Shown in pieces: positions 26,731 through 35,837 of a DNA stretch of 64,000 nt; position 1 is the stretch's first letter, and the number at the start of each line of letters is the position of its first letter. This DNA is from Sisyra terminalis (lineage: Eukaryota; Arthropoda; Insecta; Neuroptera; Sisyridae): the NCBI GenBank assembly GCA_958496175.1, contig OY292276.1:28290001-28354000 (forward strand), read 5' to 3'. The notes under the pieces are model-generated. The model had not been told where the DNA came from. It searched no databases and saw only the letters and a program-made list of their open reading frames with translations. A program made the translations under genes and the position numbers.

Positions 26731-27060
26731 TTATGGAAACTCGTGTTCTTGCAGTCTTTTGATTAACCGCGTGCATCTGTTTTTTAAACTTGGGCTCATT
26801 TTTGGGTGGAGTTGTTGAAGTGTGCTGATGAGGTCTTCTATGTTTGTGGCGTAATCCAGAGCCAAATCGTTTAGGTCTTGGTTGCTGCGGGCATTTTCCA
26901 TGATATTCCTTATCTGGTCAATGTTTAGTGGAAGATTGAGTTGGGATTGAAATATTTTGATTGTGGCCCAATCCTCTTCCTCAGAAGTTTCGTTTTCAGT
27001 TTTTTTTGATTTAGATTTTATTTTTTTTCTAACCTGTCGTCTAGTGGTACAATGATACAT
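26731..27060 (-). CDS. Hypothetical 109-residue helical protein, possibly a truncated exon
   Basis: An uninterrupted minus-strand frame from an ATG at 27060 to a TAA. The N-terminus is basic (RRQVRKKIKSKSKK), followed by an acidic step (TSEEEDW). About 75 predicted helical residues follow, with regular hydrophobic spacing (IRNIMENAR, LALDYATNIEDLISTLQQL, KNRCTRLIKRL). The pattern loosely resembles TFIIS N-terminal or LEDGF integrase-binding-domain helical bundles. That is a resemblance by eye and not an identification. The frame begins exactly where a half copy of MITE family 1 starts, so its first residues may be fortuitous and the true N-terminus lost or on a missing exon. It could be a gene fragment, a terminal exon or a retrocopy. 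Confidence 0.35.
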   Translation of the reverse strand: MYHCTTRRQVRKKIKSKSKKTENETSEEEDWATIKIFQSQLNLPLNIDQIRNIMENARSNQDLNDLALDYATNIEDLISTLQQLHPKMSPSLKNRCTRLIKRLQEHEFP

Positions 27061-27191
27061 AATGAAAATTTAGCCACAAAAGAGAAAAGTATATCATATT
27101 AGAATTGAATTAACAAAAAAATAGTGAATAGAATAAAAAATAAAGTCGAAAATGCAACGTTGCCAGATTTGAGTGTGCTAAAAGGGACTTG
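27057..27191. repeat. MITE family 1, copy B (right half only)
   Basis: Begins at the internal CATAATGAAAATTTAGCCAC block and ends AGTGTGCTAAAAGGGACTTG. It carries AAAGTCGAAAATGCAACG followed by TTGCCAGA, as in the full copy at 34343-34559. The left half is absent, replaced by the open frame that ends at 27060. Confidence 0.75.
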
Positions 27192-27544
27192 AGCCCAAAA
27201 ATCATCTGCCCGCCATATAAACAATAAACCAAAGTTTATTGTAAGTTCCAGTTAAATAGAAGTTCCAAAAGTTCAATAGACATGTAAAAACAATGAATTG
27301 TACATACATACATCCAGTCCATTTTGTATACATACAATACGTATAAATAGCCACATTCTAAAATTTATGTATGATTTTTTTTTTAAAACTTGATTGTTGT
27401 ACTAGATGAAATAAAGACCGCCATTGATTATAGAATTATTATATCCTTATAATTCATAATTGAATTCATAAATTATTATTATTTTCATAATAAAATAAAT
27501 TTGTGAAAAAGAATTACCTAGAGATAGAGAAAGGTGTACGAACA
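27061..27544. other. Region upstream of THAP gene A
   Basis: The first 130 bases are the MITE half copy. The rest is AT-rich and presumably holds the promoter and 5' UTR of the plus-strand THAP gene starting at 27545. No core promoter element can be assigned. Confidence 0.5.
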
Positions 27545-28874
27545 ATGACTTCACGCACGATTTGTGTATATAAAGGTTGTACAAATTCTCCATTCAAAAC
27601 GCCGTATCTTACTTTCCATCGATTTCCAATTGATCTCAGGTATATATTACTCAATATTTTTACTTTTGTATCATAATCTAAATTATTATTAAATTAATTC
27701 ACATTTCTAACTTACCTTTTTGATGCATGGTTTATCGAAAAATCGTTGCTAGTAATCCTAGCTGTAGACATTCTATGGGATATTAATCCCACAGAAAGTT
27801 TGTAGCTTATATTTTCATTACTTTATATAAGCTTGCAATGAATGTTTTTTTTTTATTGATTAATCCATAAAATGAAACACACAGAAAATAATGAAAAAGA
27901 ACTGTCACGTAAATTATAGTTTTAACTATTGCTTCAGAGTTGATGATTGGATTGAACGATGCGGGAATGAATACCTCATGCATTTATCTCCTCAACAAGT
28001 GAGAAATAAACGCTTGTGTTCTGCACATTTTGCAGTCGGTGATTATGTGGGAGGATATAGAAAACTTCTCAAACCTGGGGCATTACCGATCGCTTATGAT
28101 CATTATGCTGATTCAAGTGTTAATGAGGATAGCAGTAATGCTAAATCAGTTGTTTGTACTATGAAACCAAATTCTCCTAGCCCCCAGGAAACTATTGTTT
28201 TCTTACCACAAGAACAAAAAAACAACTCCCCAGCAACTGTATTTACGTCTCATAAAAATGCCACAGAAAAAATTAGAACAAGAATTGTAGCACAGGATCA
28301 AGACGACCCTAATTTCGATCTGCCTTCATTATTTTCCAAAACATCAGTATCATTAGAAAATTTTGATCATTCCAGTTGTATGAAATATATAAAAGACTTA
28401 AAATGCAAAACAGCAAGTTTGCAGAGAAGATTGAAAATTGCTAAAAATAAAATTAAATCCTTAAAAAAGAGTCAAGCTCGTCGTATTACAGTGGATTCTG
28501 TGTTAGAGGATGCATCCAAATTTTTGCAGGAAGATCAAATTGAATTTCTAAGAATGCAACTTATTCATTCGGATAAAAAGCGAGTAGCATGGACAACCAG
28601 TGAACATACATTCGCCGCATCTTTGTATTGTGTTTCCCCGAAGGCATATAATTTTCTTCGTACTACTAAACACTTCGCGCTTCCGTGTTTAAATAGTTTA
28701 CGTGACTGGATTAGGAGACTGGAGGAAGTGGAGTTATCAGATGGATTGAACGATAATGTATTAAATGATGGATTAAACGATAATGGGTCAAATGATGGAT
28801 TAAACGATAATGGATCAAATGATGGTTTAAACGATAATCTCATCTCTGATATAAAGTGTGAAATAATAGAATAA
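27545..28874 (+). CDS. THAP-domain protein A with P-element-transposase-like C-terminal block
   Basis: Two exons, 27545-27639 and 27938-28874, joined in frame (donor CTCAG|GTATAT, acceptor TTCAG) give 343 residues. The THAP zinc finger has C7, C12, C59 and H62 with the invariant Trp at 36 and a KPGALP segment in the place of AVPTIF. THAP domains bind DNA. Residues about 165-200 form a basic coiled coil (KYIKDLKCKTASLQRRLKIA). Near 260-290 is a block with SLYCVSPKAYNFLR and LPCLNSLRDWIRRLE, which resembles the region after the coiled coil in P-element transposase and THAP9. The catalytic RNase H-like part is absent. The C-terminus is a DGLNDNGSN repeat encoded by a 27-base tandem repeat. A frame open from 27891 extends upstream of the acceptor but would lose the first two zinc ligands. 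It is likely a nuclear DNA-binding factor derived from a P-type transposase. Confidence 0.85.
28740..28838 (+). repeat. 27-base in-frame tandem repeat in THAP gene A
   Basis: Three full units at 28740-28766, 28767-28793 and 28794-28820, plus a partial one to 28838. Each is a variant of GATGGATTAAACGATAATGG plus ATCAAAT and encodes Asp-Gly-Leu-Asn-Asp-Asn plus three variable residues. The unit length keeps the frame, so copy-number change would lengthen or shorten the acidic tail without breaking it. Confidence 0.93.
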
Positions 28875-28951
28875 ATTATTAATTATGGAGCAGATAACGG
28901 GGATGATATCGCTACTACCATTTTCTCAACTACTACAGTTTGGACTGTTTC

Positions 28952-28957
28952 AATAAA
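28952..28957 (+). terminator. Candidate polyadenylation signal of THAP gene A
   Basis: AATAAA 78 bases after the stop codon of THAP gene A, the only copy close to the end of the gene. Confidence 0.5.
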
Positions 28958-29447
28958 AAGTTTTAAAGAGTTATCGTTGTTGTTCTTTGACTCCAGCCTA
29001 TTGAAACTTCCGACTGCGATCATTGCTTGAGATTTTCGACGAACAATCGACCTCAACCAAAAGTTGCAAACCTTTGATCGAATTCTTCATGTATTAATAA
29101 CCCCCAATATTGTTACTAAGGATGTAACTAGGATACGTATGGTTACAGGAACTTAGTTAACAAGGATGACAAGAATTTGTATGAGTTATTATAAAAAGTT
29201 AAAGTAAAATGTAGTTATGGTTTCTTAATTATAATATTGCAGCCAATCTAAACAACTATGTTTTTCTTCTAATACTACATTTTACACTACAACTCAATTC
29301 CCACCTTAAATTTTAGTACAAGAATATTTATTTTTTATATTTTCGATTAGGTCTATCTGAATCTTAAGTGAATACTTCCCACTTCGAAGGATCCTAGTAA
29401 TACTCACAATTTTTTTTTAGATAAACGAAATTTCGTTTTAACGTGGG

Positions 29448-29535
29448 TCGTTGAATTCCGTAGAACGATTGAATATTGTACTTTGCTTTTCGATAAATTA
29501 AAAATGATGAATAACTCAACGCCCGTCAATGTTCA
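29448..29535. repeat. Copy of the GTTGAATTCCGT inverted-repeat element
   Basis: CGTTGAATTCCGTAGAACGA near 29450 matches the left end of the element at 15055. The right end (CAACGCCCGTCAATGTTCAA) is only partly conserved, so the boundaries are approximate. Confidence 0.5.
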
Positions 29536-30173
29536 ATACGGCCAATCTGTGAAATTCAGTCTTATATTGAAATAAACAAGCAATTATTAAATTAATTTCT
29601 ACATTTTTGTCGGATTAAAAAGCGATGAGTTAGTTTTTCCTATTCCCTTATTTGCTTTAAAAATGTCAGAATAGTAAAATTGTGCATTGTTACATTGCGG
29701 TGCATTATGTTTTTGCTATATTATTGACAAGATCAATTTCAAAATTATCGTAAACTACTGTATCCTTGAGATAATGTTTTACGCAATGACCAATAACCCA
29801 AATACTAAAAATAAAGTGTGAATCAGTTCACGGGTAAATCTCGATTTTTAAAGAAATTAAAAATGTTTTATTACATAAGAATTGTATTTGTTTTTTTTTA
29901 ATTATTCCCAAACTAATTATTTAGATTCTGTTGTTTTGATATTATTGAGAATTGTTAAAGTACCAAAAGAAGTCGGGAAACCGATGAAACAGTACAAAAA
30001 TAAAAAATCCTAAAACAAAAATACAAACAAGATAAATTATTATTAACTAACCATGGAAAAGAACCATCGAAGTAATTGAAAAAAAGTAATTATCAACAGC
30101 TCCTTACAATTATTACAACTATGATGAACGAAATTAAATACACGAACATAAAATGTACTTAATATCAACAGAC

Positions 30174-30179
30174 TTTATT
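30174..30179 (-). terminator. Candidate PQBP1 polyadenylation signal
   Basis: TTTATT on the plus strand is AATAAA for the minus-strand PQBP1 gene, about 42 bases after its stop codon. Confidence 0.5.
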
Positions 30180-30220
30180 TTATAATAATAAATTAATACA
30201 AAATACATTATTTTTTGTAT

Positions 30221-31048
30221 TTAAGTTTTCCTTCCTTTGGCATTGGCAGCTAGGACACTTCCAGGAGAAGGATAAGGACGCATTTGATACAACGGTCCCG
30301 AAACCGTTGTGTCTACGCCAGTTTTTGCTTCCGTGTGATTTTCCAGGCCTGATGCCCACGTTCCACGAGGGGTATCTGAATAAGCAGCCGGGTCCATTGG
30401 GTCAAGAATATCTCGACGTTGACGATTTGCTCTTGCTGATTGTGGTTTTTTAAGTTCGTATTCCTCCTCATCGTCACTATCTGATGAATCAGAATTGTCA
30501 TTAGAATCAAGTCGTTCAAGTCGATGAGACACCGGAGCAAGGTGCATAGTTTCTTGTGCCAACGACTTCGCTTCTCTAATGCAAGCTGCACTACGTGAAA
30601 TTTTTGCTTTCGGATGATTTGGAGGGTACCATGATACCTCATCAGTTTCTAAATTCCAAAAATAATATCTTCCACACCCACGATCGAATACTTCCTTCCA
30701 ACCATCGGGCAGCGGGTACTGTTTCAATAGTTTGCTTTTTCGGCGAAGATATTTAGGATCGGGGCGAAGTACTCCTATTTTCCATAGAGTAACGCAAAAA
30801 GTTGTGCATTCATGGTAAATATTGTATTTATTGGGACAGCCTTCGTGTCCACGATTTGCTAATAGTAAATCATCTTCCGTAAGTTTATTGACAATTGATG
30901 GGTTTATTCGTCTTTTCTTTTGAGTTGGGTTGTCATAATTTTCAGCGATTACCTCTTCGTCGGGGGATTCCGGCAATTCAGATTGGTTCTTTTTCGATAA
31001 TATTCCTCGTTTTGCTAACTTTGCAGCTAAAGCAGTCGGTAGCGGCAT
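30221..31048 (-). CDS. PQBP1: Polyglutamine-binding protein 1 (splicing factor)
   Basis: Single-exon minus-strand gene of 275 residues (human 265). The ATG at 31048 is chosen because MPLPTALAAKLAKRGIL matches the conserved N-terminus. An in-frame ATG at 31099 would add 17 unconserved residues. A WW domain spans about 111-145 with Trp117, an aromatic YYFWN strand and Trp140 (VSWYPP). Next is an Asp/Ser/Glu-rich tract (about 182-206). The conserved C-terminal motif follows (YSDTPRGTWASGL, then GPLYQMRPYPSPGSVL). That motif binds the U5 snRNP protein TXNL4A/Dim1 in the known family, while the WW domain binds Pro-rich partners such as WBP11. The protein acts in nuclear pre-mRNA splicing. The segment before the WW domain (about 110 residues) is longer than in human. 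The gene is divergent from THAP gene B. Confidence 0.96.
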   Translation of the reverse strand: MPLPTALAAKLAKRGILSKKNQSELPESPDEEVIAENYDNPTQKKRRINPSIVNKLTEDDLLLANRGHEGCPNKYNIYHECTTFCVTLWKIGVLRPDPKYLRRKSKLLKQYPLPDGWKEVFDRGCGRYYFWNLETDEVSWYPPNHPKAKISRSAACIREAKSLAQETMHLAPVSHRLERLDSNDNSDSSDSDDEEEYELKKPQSARANRQRRDILDPMDPAAYSDTPRGTWASGLENHTEAKTGVDTTVSGPLYQMRPYPSPGSVLAANAKGRKT

Positions 31049-31487
31049 TTTAAAAATATTTATGTATTTATTTTTCAACCTTTCCAATTGTATCTTCACT
31101 TTATTATTACAAGCTGTACATGTTTTTAATGCAGTGACATTTTTGGTTGTATTGCTTTTTCGTTTTCTAATTGGTTTTAATCAATTAATAGAATGAATAA
31201 AATAATCACAAATTATACAAATCGACGGTTGTCAATGGTATTCCTGCGCATCGTGCCGTCTAACGCCATCTTCTTTAAAACCAAATCTTGAATGAACTAA
31301 ACAAAATACAACAGCGCTTGCGTTAGAAATGTCAGCGTAAAGCAAAATTAAACAGGTTAAACAGTCATGACAGCGATGCTTTTTCGGGTCGACAATGTTT
31401 ACTTATAAATCGTAAAATAAAAAAACAATTATTTCCATTAGTTGTTGGCATAAGTCAGCATAAGTAATCCTAAGATTTTTTTTAAAA
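31049..31487. promoter_or_regulatory. Divergent intergenic region, PQBP1 and THAP gene B
   Basis: Only 439 bases separate the two start codons, so the genes probably share or abut promoters. The segment is less AT-rich around 31225-31400 than its surroundings. No specific element is claimed. Confidence 0.4.
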
Positions 31488-33434
31488 ATGAGAAAATGTA
31501 TGTTTTGTAAGGTAAAGCCAGGAAAAATTAAAAATGTATCTTTTTTTAGGTAAGTACAACCAATATAAATATGATCCACAGGTTTGAAAAATCTTATAGT
31601 CTTGAAAACAGCGTCGTTTTTATAATATATCTTACTAAAAAAATTAAATTACTTTCCACAAATAGATTTATGTACATGCAAAAAAGAAATTGTTCAAGAG
31701 ACTATCGTATATACATTTTTTAAATTTATTTTACTAAGCACAACTTTGTTAAACGAATTTTTAGAATATAATATATTGTCTTTTTAAATAGATTTCCGAA
31801 AGATAAGACAATTCTCGAACTTTGGATTAAAAATATGAATTTTGATCCAAACTGGGTACCAGCAGGACACCATTATCTATGTTCTCAACATTTTTCAACC
31901 CAATGCTTAGATTTGCGACATCATCGTTTATGTAATGAAAAATTACCAAACCAATGCTTAGAATGGCGGGGTTGTGGTTTACGTTTGCGGCGAGGAAGTA
32001 TTCCGACAATTTTTGGTATCAATAACGAAAATCCTATTGTAAATTATCGGCAGATATTAAATGCTCAAAATCAACAAAATATTAATCCTTTAAAAGAAAG
32101 TAAGATGAGTCAACTTTTTATATGTACATTAATCCCCCGCTTACGGACAGGATGCGTTCCACATAAACTGTCTGTAAATCGAAAATCCGTCAAACGAAAT
32201 CGGTATTACTATGAGATCCTATTGGAAAATGATAGGTGCGTTCCAGCTTGTAAAAATACCCGTAAAAGAACCCAATTTTACTATAGATTAACATTAAATA
32301 TAGAGCATAAATAAATTAACACTGCGCTATACCGCATAACATCAATACTAATTCATAAGAACGTTTGATAACTATTTTGGGATTTCCTGTATAACAAAAC
32401 CAAGCATAAACTGTGTGTACTAAAAATCTTTTTTATTTTATTTTTGTGGTTCCTCACAAAATATGTAAGCAAAACAGAAGAAAATATACTTAAATTGACC
32501 GTAATTACGAATATTTCATCCGTATACCGAAATTTTGATATTTAATTAACAATGTTCGTAGTACCGAATTTCCGTTAAGCGAGCATCCGTAAAACGGGGT
32601 ATTTCTGTATAGTTAATTTAATATAGTATTCACCATTATTCCTTACAACATATGCTTTACAATTATTTTTTTTGATAGCACGAAAACTGGAAGCAGTGGA
32701 AAATATACTACCTGGACTACCAATAGCTAGTGAAAAAAACTTAAAAAACGATTTACCAAATGAACTCACACCAACCGAAACAACAGGTAATAATGTATTA
32801 AGATATATAACTATCTAATAAAACTTACAGAATGCACTGTTGGTAATTATACACCTTATACACTAATTTTAATTTGAGATCACCCCATAAAAAAAGATAG
32901 TCAAATATTGTTTTCTTTTTTGTAGCTAGCGCTCCCATTATTGATCACGACCATGCATACGCGGAAACTCCTGAAGTATTAAAAAAGAATTTAATGGAAG
33001 CGAAAATAAAAATACACCAATTAACAACCAAAAACCATAGCTTGATTAAAAGACAGAAACGCTTAGTGAAAAAAGTTATTACGATGAGAGAATTATTAAA
33101 AACTCTAAAAAAGAAAGCTTATTTAAAAGATAAAGAATTACAGTTTCTAAGAGAATTAAAAAATATTCCTGCAGAGCTTTTTTCACGTATGTATAAGAAA
33201 AACTCACGTACTAAAATATCCTCAGACAAGTATCCGCCTAATCTGCGATGTTTCGCTCTTACATTACATTTTTATTCACCAAAAGCTTACAATTACGTCC
33301 GGGAAAACTTTGAATGTGTGCTTCCTCACCCGTCTGTACTTCGTTCTTGGTATAAAACCATTAAAACTGAAACTGGTGCTGTGACTGATGTATCACAAAT
33401 TTCAAAAAATTCAATGTGTGTAACGGGAAAGTGA
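31488..33434 (+). CDS. THAP-domain protein B with P-element-transposase-like C-terminal block
   Basis: Four exons, 31488-31549, 31792-32099, 32679-32786 and 32926-33434, join in frame with GT-AG junctions to 328 residues. The THAP finger is canonical: C4, C7, C51 and H54, Trp32, and RRGSIPTIF at 87-95 as the AVPTIF box. A Lys/Arg-rich coiled coil begins near residue 183 (LMEAKIKIHQLTTKNHSLIK). The C-terminal block includes LTLHFYSPKAYNYVRE and LPHPSVLRSWYKTIK and aligns by eye with the equivalent block of THAP protein A. As there, the protein stops before any transposase catalytic domain. The donor at 32100 (GAAA|GTAAGA) is strong; without it exon 2 would read to a stop at 32314 with an unrelated tail. 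Exon 3 is supported by frame and splice sites only. It is probably a DNA-binding factor related to protein A. Confidence 0.82.
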
Positions 33435-33469
33435 AGTGAATGATATAAGTAGCAACTTCATCCACCGAA

Positions 33470-33475
33470 AATAAA
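33470..33475 (+). terminator. Candidate polyadenylation signal of THAP gene B
   Basis: AATAAA 36 bases after the stop codon of THAP gene B. A second AATAAA follows about 18 bases later. Confidence 0.5.
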
Positions 33476-33929
33476 CTTACATTATGTAATAAATATATTT
33501 TCAATGAAGTATATAATAAAGAGAATAAATATTTGAAATAAATTATTTCAAATTCGTATATATTTTTTGTCATTAACTAATAACTATTTACTGTACATAG
33601 AAGGAAAAAACTCCAAAATAAACATTTAAATATAAATTGAAGCTAAAAAATAATATAAAACTAAAAAATTATAAAATTCAATTTTTTTTTAGGTTGAAAA
33701 CAAAATTACATTATCTATCTGCCTGTATGCTTATATAATGAAAATTATTATTCTTTAAAGTTAATTGACGCGTATTGATGTGGGACTAATCAATCGAAGG
33801 AGAAAATCTCGTCGATAGTTCCAAGATACTTATTTTATGAATTCTATAAAATCTTGGTTACTTTTTCATTATAGACATGTTATTGTAATTTGGTGTATGT
33901 AAACGCAATTTTTGGTACTACTATATAAG

Positions 33930-34005
33930 TTCATGGCGCAGCGGTAATATCTTCGCTCTGTATGCAAAGGGTTTTGGGTTCAATTGCCGCAATAATATTC
34001 TTTTT
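33930..34005 (+). ncRNA. tRNA-like sequence with Pol III A and B boxes, possible SINE head
   Basis: TGGCGCAGCGG at 33934-33944 matches a type 2 internal promoter A box, as found in tRNA-Met. GGGTTCAATTGCC at 33976-33988 matches a B box. The spacing of about 31 bases is tRNA-like, and a run of five T follows near 34001. I could not fold a convincing anticodon arm or acceptor stem. This is therefore more likely a tRNA-derived SINE fragment or pseudogene than a working tRNA. Confidence 0.4.
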
Positions 34006-34096
34006 GACACACTTTTATTAGCTTCCCTTATAACTATGTAAAGAAATCATCAACATAATTTTTATTAATTTTAAAACGTATGATTAATTCTTTTTT

Positions 34097-34128
34097 CTTC
34101 TAAATTATGACTAGTCATAATTTAGAAG
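34097..34128. repeat. Perfect 32-base palindrome
   Basis: Each 16-base half is the exact reverse complement of the other, with centre CTAG and flanks CTTCTAAATTATGA and TCATAATTTAGAAG. It has no loop, so it could be a dyad binding site or a cruciform rather than a transcribed hairpin. Confidence 0.9.
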
Positions 34129-34342
34129 TCAAACATAGACATTAGTCAAACTCCTCCGGAAATCTGAAGAACTAAAAAAATACTTAATGGTAATTTCGTG
34201 AACTAAAGAAATTAGTGGATCCTACCAACAGAGGGTGAATGACTGTTTGAAGGGTGTGGGGTATTTTGAAAGTGTTAAGAATGGTAAGTAACTTCTCGTA
34301 TATTTGAGCCGTAATAACAATATATGAAATTTAAAATCGCCT

Positions 34343-34559
34343 CAAGTCCATTTTAGCACACCCACAATCTGGCAACGTTGCATTTTCGACTTTGTTTTTA
34401 ATTTAATTCGCGATATTTTTGTTTATTCAATTTTAATATGGTATAATTCTCTCTTTTGTGGCTAAATTTTGATTATGGGCCGATTTAATCGCGAATTAAA
34501 TTAAAACCAAAGTCGAAAATGCAACATTGCCAGATTGTGGGTGTGCTAAAATGGGCTTG
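34343..34559. repeat. MITE family 1, copy C (best-preserved copy)
   Basis: A 217-base element made almost entirely of terminal inverted repeats of about 75 bases. The left end reads CAAGTCCATTTTAGCACACC and the complement of the right end reads CAAGCCCATTTTAGCACACC. Both arms then carry TCTGGCAA, TTGCATTTTCGACTTTG and TTTAATTTAATTCGCGA. The centre carries GTGGCTAAATTTTGATTATG. No coding capacity. Confidence 0.9.
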
Positions 34560-35170
34560 AACCCAAAATACAATATTTCAACTTATAACCGACTTTATCG
34601 ATCTTGATGATATTTTTTATTTATGCATAGATGATTGATGTTCGGATGATTTGATTTAGAATAGGTATCGTAGGTATACATCGTATCCAACTTACACATT
34701 AGAGACAATAAATGTCAATTTATATAATCGTGTGTCATGTCACCGGATAATTTTTAAAATTAATTGAATTTATCTACGACTATAATGTATTTAAGGCAAA
34801 AGTTTATTAGAGATGTCTTTTAAAGGCGATACAATAGTTTTTTTTTTAATATGAATATGTTTTCCGCAAAAGAAATATGAAAAATATTTTTTTTTTATAT
34901 ACCACGGACCACGATAAACAGCGAATATCTATAAAAAACAAACATTCATCACGCAGCATAGCTGACACCTCTAACCCCTCAACCCCACACTTTAATAACT
35001 AGTTGACATCGTTGACAGACGGTAGAAGAGGAAATATTAAATTGAAAAATATATTTTCCTTTTAAAGGGAGGTATTTAATAAAAATAAAGTTTAGGTAAT
35101 TATTTATCTCTAAATTAAGCAACTAATTCAATAACTAATTCCATTATTTCAGTGATAATAGTTTTGCGGC

Positions 35171-35551
35171 ATGGCGCTTAGGTTATGTTTAAACAATTCA
35201 AAATTTCTTCCTTCATTCAGAAGTTTGGGAAATGTAAAATATTTATCAAATTATAAAACTGACGATAAAATTGTGTTAACCGATGATGGCTCAACGATAA
35301 TTTGCTGGCATCCAGAGCCGACAATCCCCTATGAGTTCACCAAACCTTTACCGGAGACGACCTTAGAGGAATCAAAATCAATTTTAAAATTAAATTGGGG
35401 TCCAGAATTAAAGCAAATGTTCAAGAAAAAACATCCAGATCTAGCCCGTCAGGAATTAATGTCTTTGACTTTTACGACAAAACATCGATGGTATCCACGA
35501 GCTAGAGATAAGAGGGCCAAGAAGACACCAATGGACCGACCATATTTGTAA
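35171..35551 (+). CDS. mRpL42: Mitochondrial large ribosomal subunit protein mL42 (MRPL42)
   Basis: Single-exon gene of 126 residues, near the 142 of human MRPL42. Residues 1-25 are basic and lack acidic residues, as expected of a mitochondrial targeting peptide (MALRLCLNNSKFLPSFRSLG). Family blocks follow: DDGSTIICWHPEPTIPYE and FTKPLPE in the middle and LTFTTKHRWYPRARDKR near the C-terminus, where FFTTKHRWYPHGR is conserved in vertebrates. The protein is part of the mitochondrial ribosome large subunit. The ionotropic receptor gene starts only 286 bases downstream on the same strand, which seems to be chance proximity. Confidence 0.93.
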   Translation: MALRLCLNNSKFLPSFRSLGNVKYLSNYKTDDKIVLTDDGSTIICWHPEPTIPYEFTKPLPETTLEESKSILKLNWGPELKQMFKKKHPDLARQELMSLTFTTKHRWYPRARDKRAKKTPMDRPYL

Positions 35552-35745
35552 TTTATAAGCGATCAAGTAAAATCGATTTAGTCATTATGTTTAACGGACA
35601 ATTTGTGAATAATAACTTGTTTTAAATAAGTTTTCTTTATTATATAAACTATTTTAATCAAATCGCAATTTAAATCAAATTTATTTCAAAACTTAATTTT
35701 CTGTTGACAACTTTTAAATTAAGATTGATTACTATAGCAAAATTT

Positions 35746-35751
35746 AATAAA
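35746..35751 (+). terminator. Candidate mRpL42 polyadenylation signal
   Basis: AATAAA 195 bases after the mRpL42 stop codon and about 90 bases before the start codon of the next gene. Confidence 0.45.
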
Positions 35752-35837
35752 ATTAGTTTATGTAACTTCCCTACGTTGAATTCGGTTTTTGTTATTTCAC
35801 AATCCATTCCGATAGATCGATTCCAACAAAATCTAAT

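Larger units (their letters stand above)
28875..30220. other. Convergent region between THAP gene A and PQBP1
   Basis: Holds both 3' UTRs and a second, weaker copy (29448-29535) of the small inverted-repeat element seen at 15055-15190. I looked for a continuation of a transposase catalytic region downstream of THAP gene A and saw none. The remainder is AT-rich with no open frame of note. Confidence 0.6.
33435..35170. other. Intergenic region between THAP gene B and mRpL42
   Basis: Contains a tRNA-like sequence (33930-34005), a perfect 32-base palindrome (34097-34128) and a complete MITE family 1 copy (34343-34559). The part next to 35170 should hold the mRpL42 promoter and 5' UTR. No further open frame is supported. 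Confidence 0.6.

Noticed and set aside
28565..28843. 92-codon antisense frame with FNPSFDPLS repeats
   Set aside because: It is the complement of the 27-base repeat in THAP gene A; the sense strand carries the real domains.
31792..32314. THAP gene B exon 2 read through to the stop at 32314
   Set aside because: The tail after 32099 does not resemble THAP proteins, and a strong donor at 32100 links in frame to two more exons that carry the coiled coil and the conserved C-terminal block.
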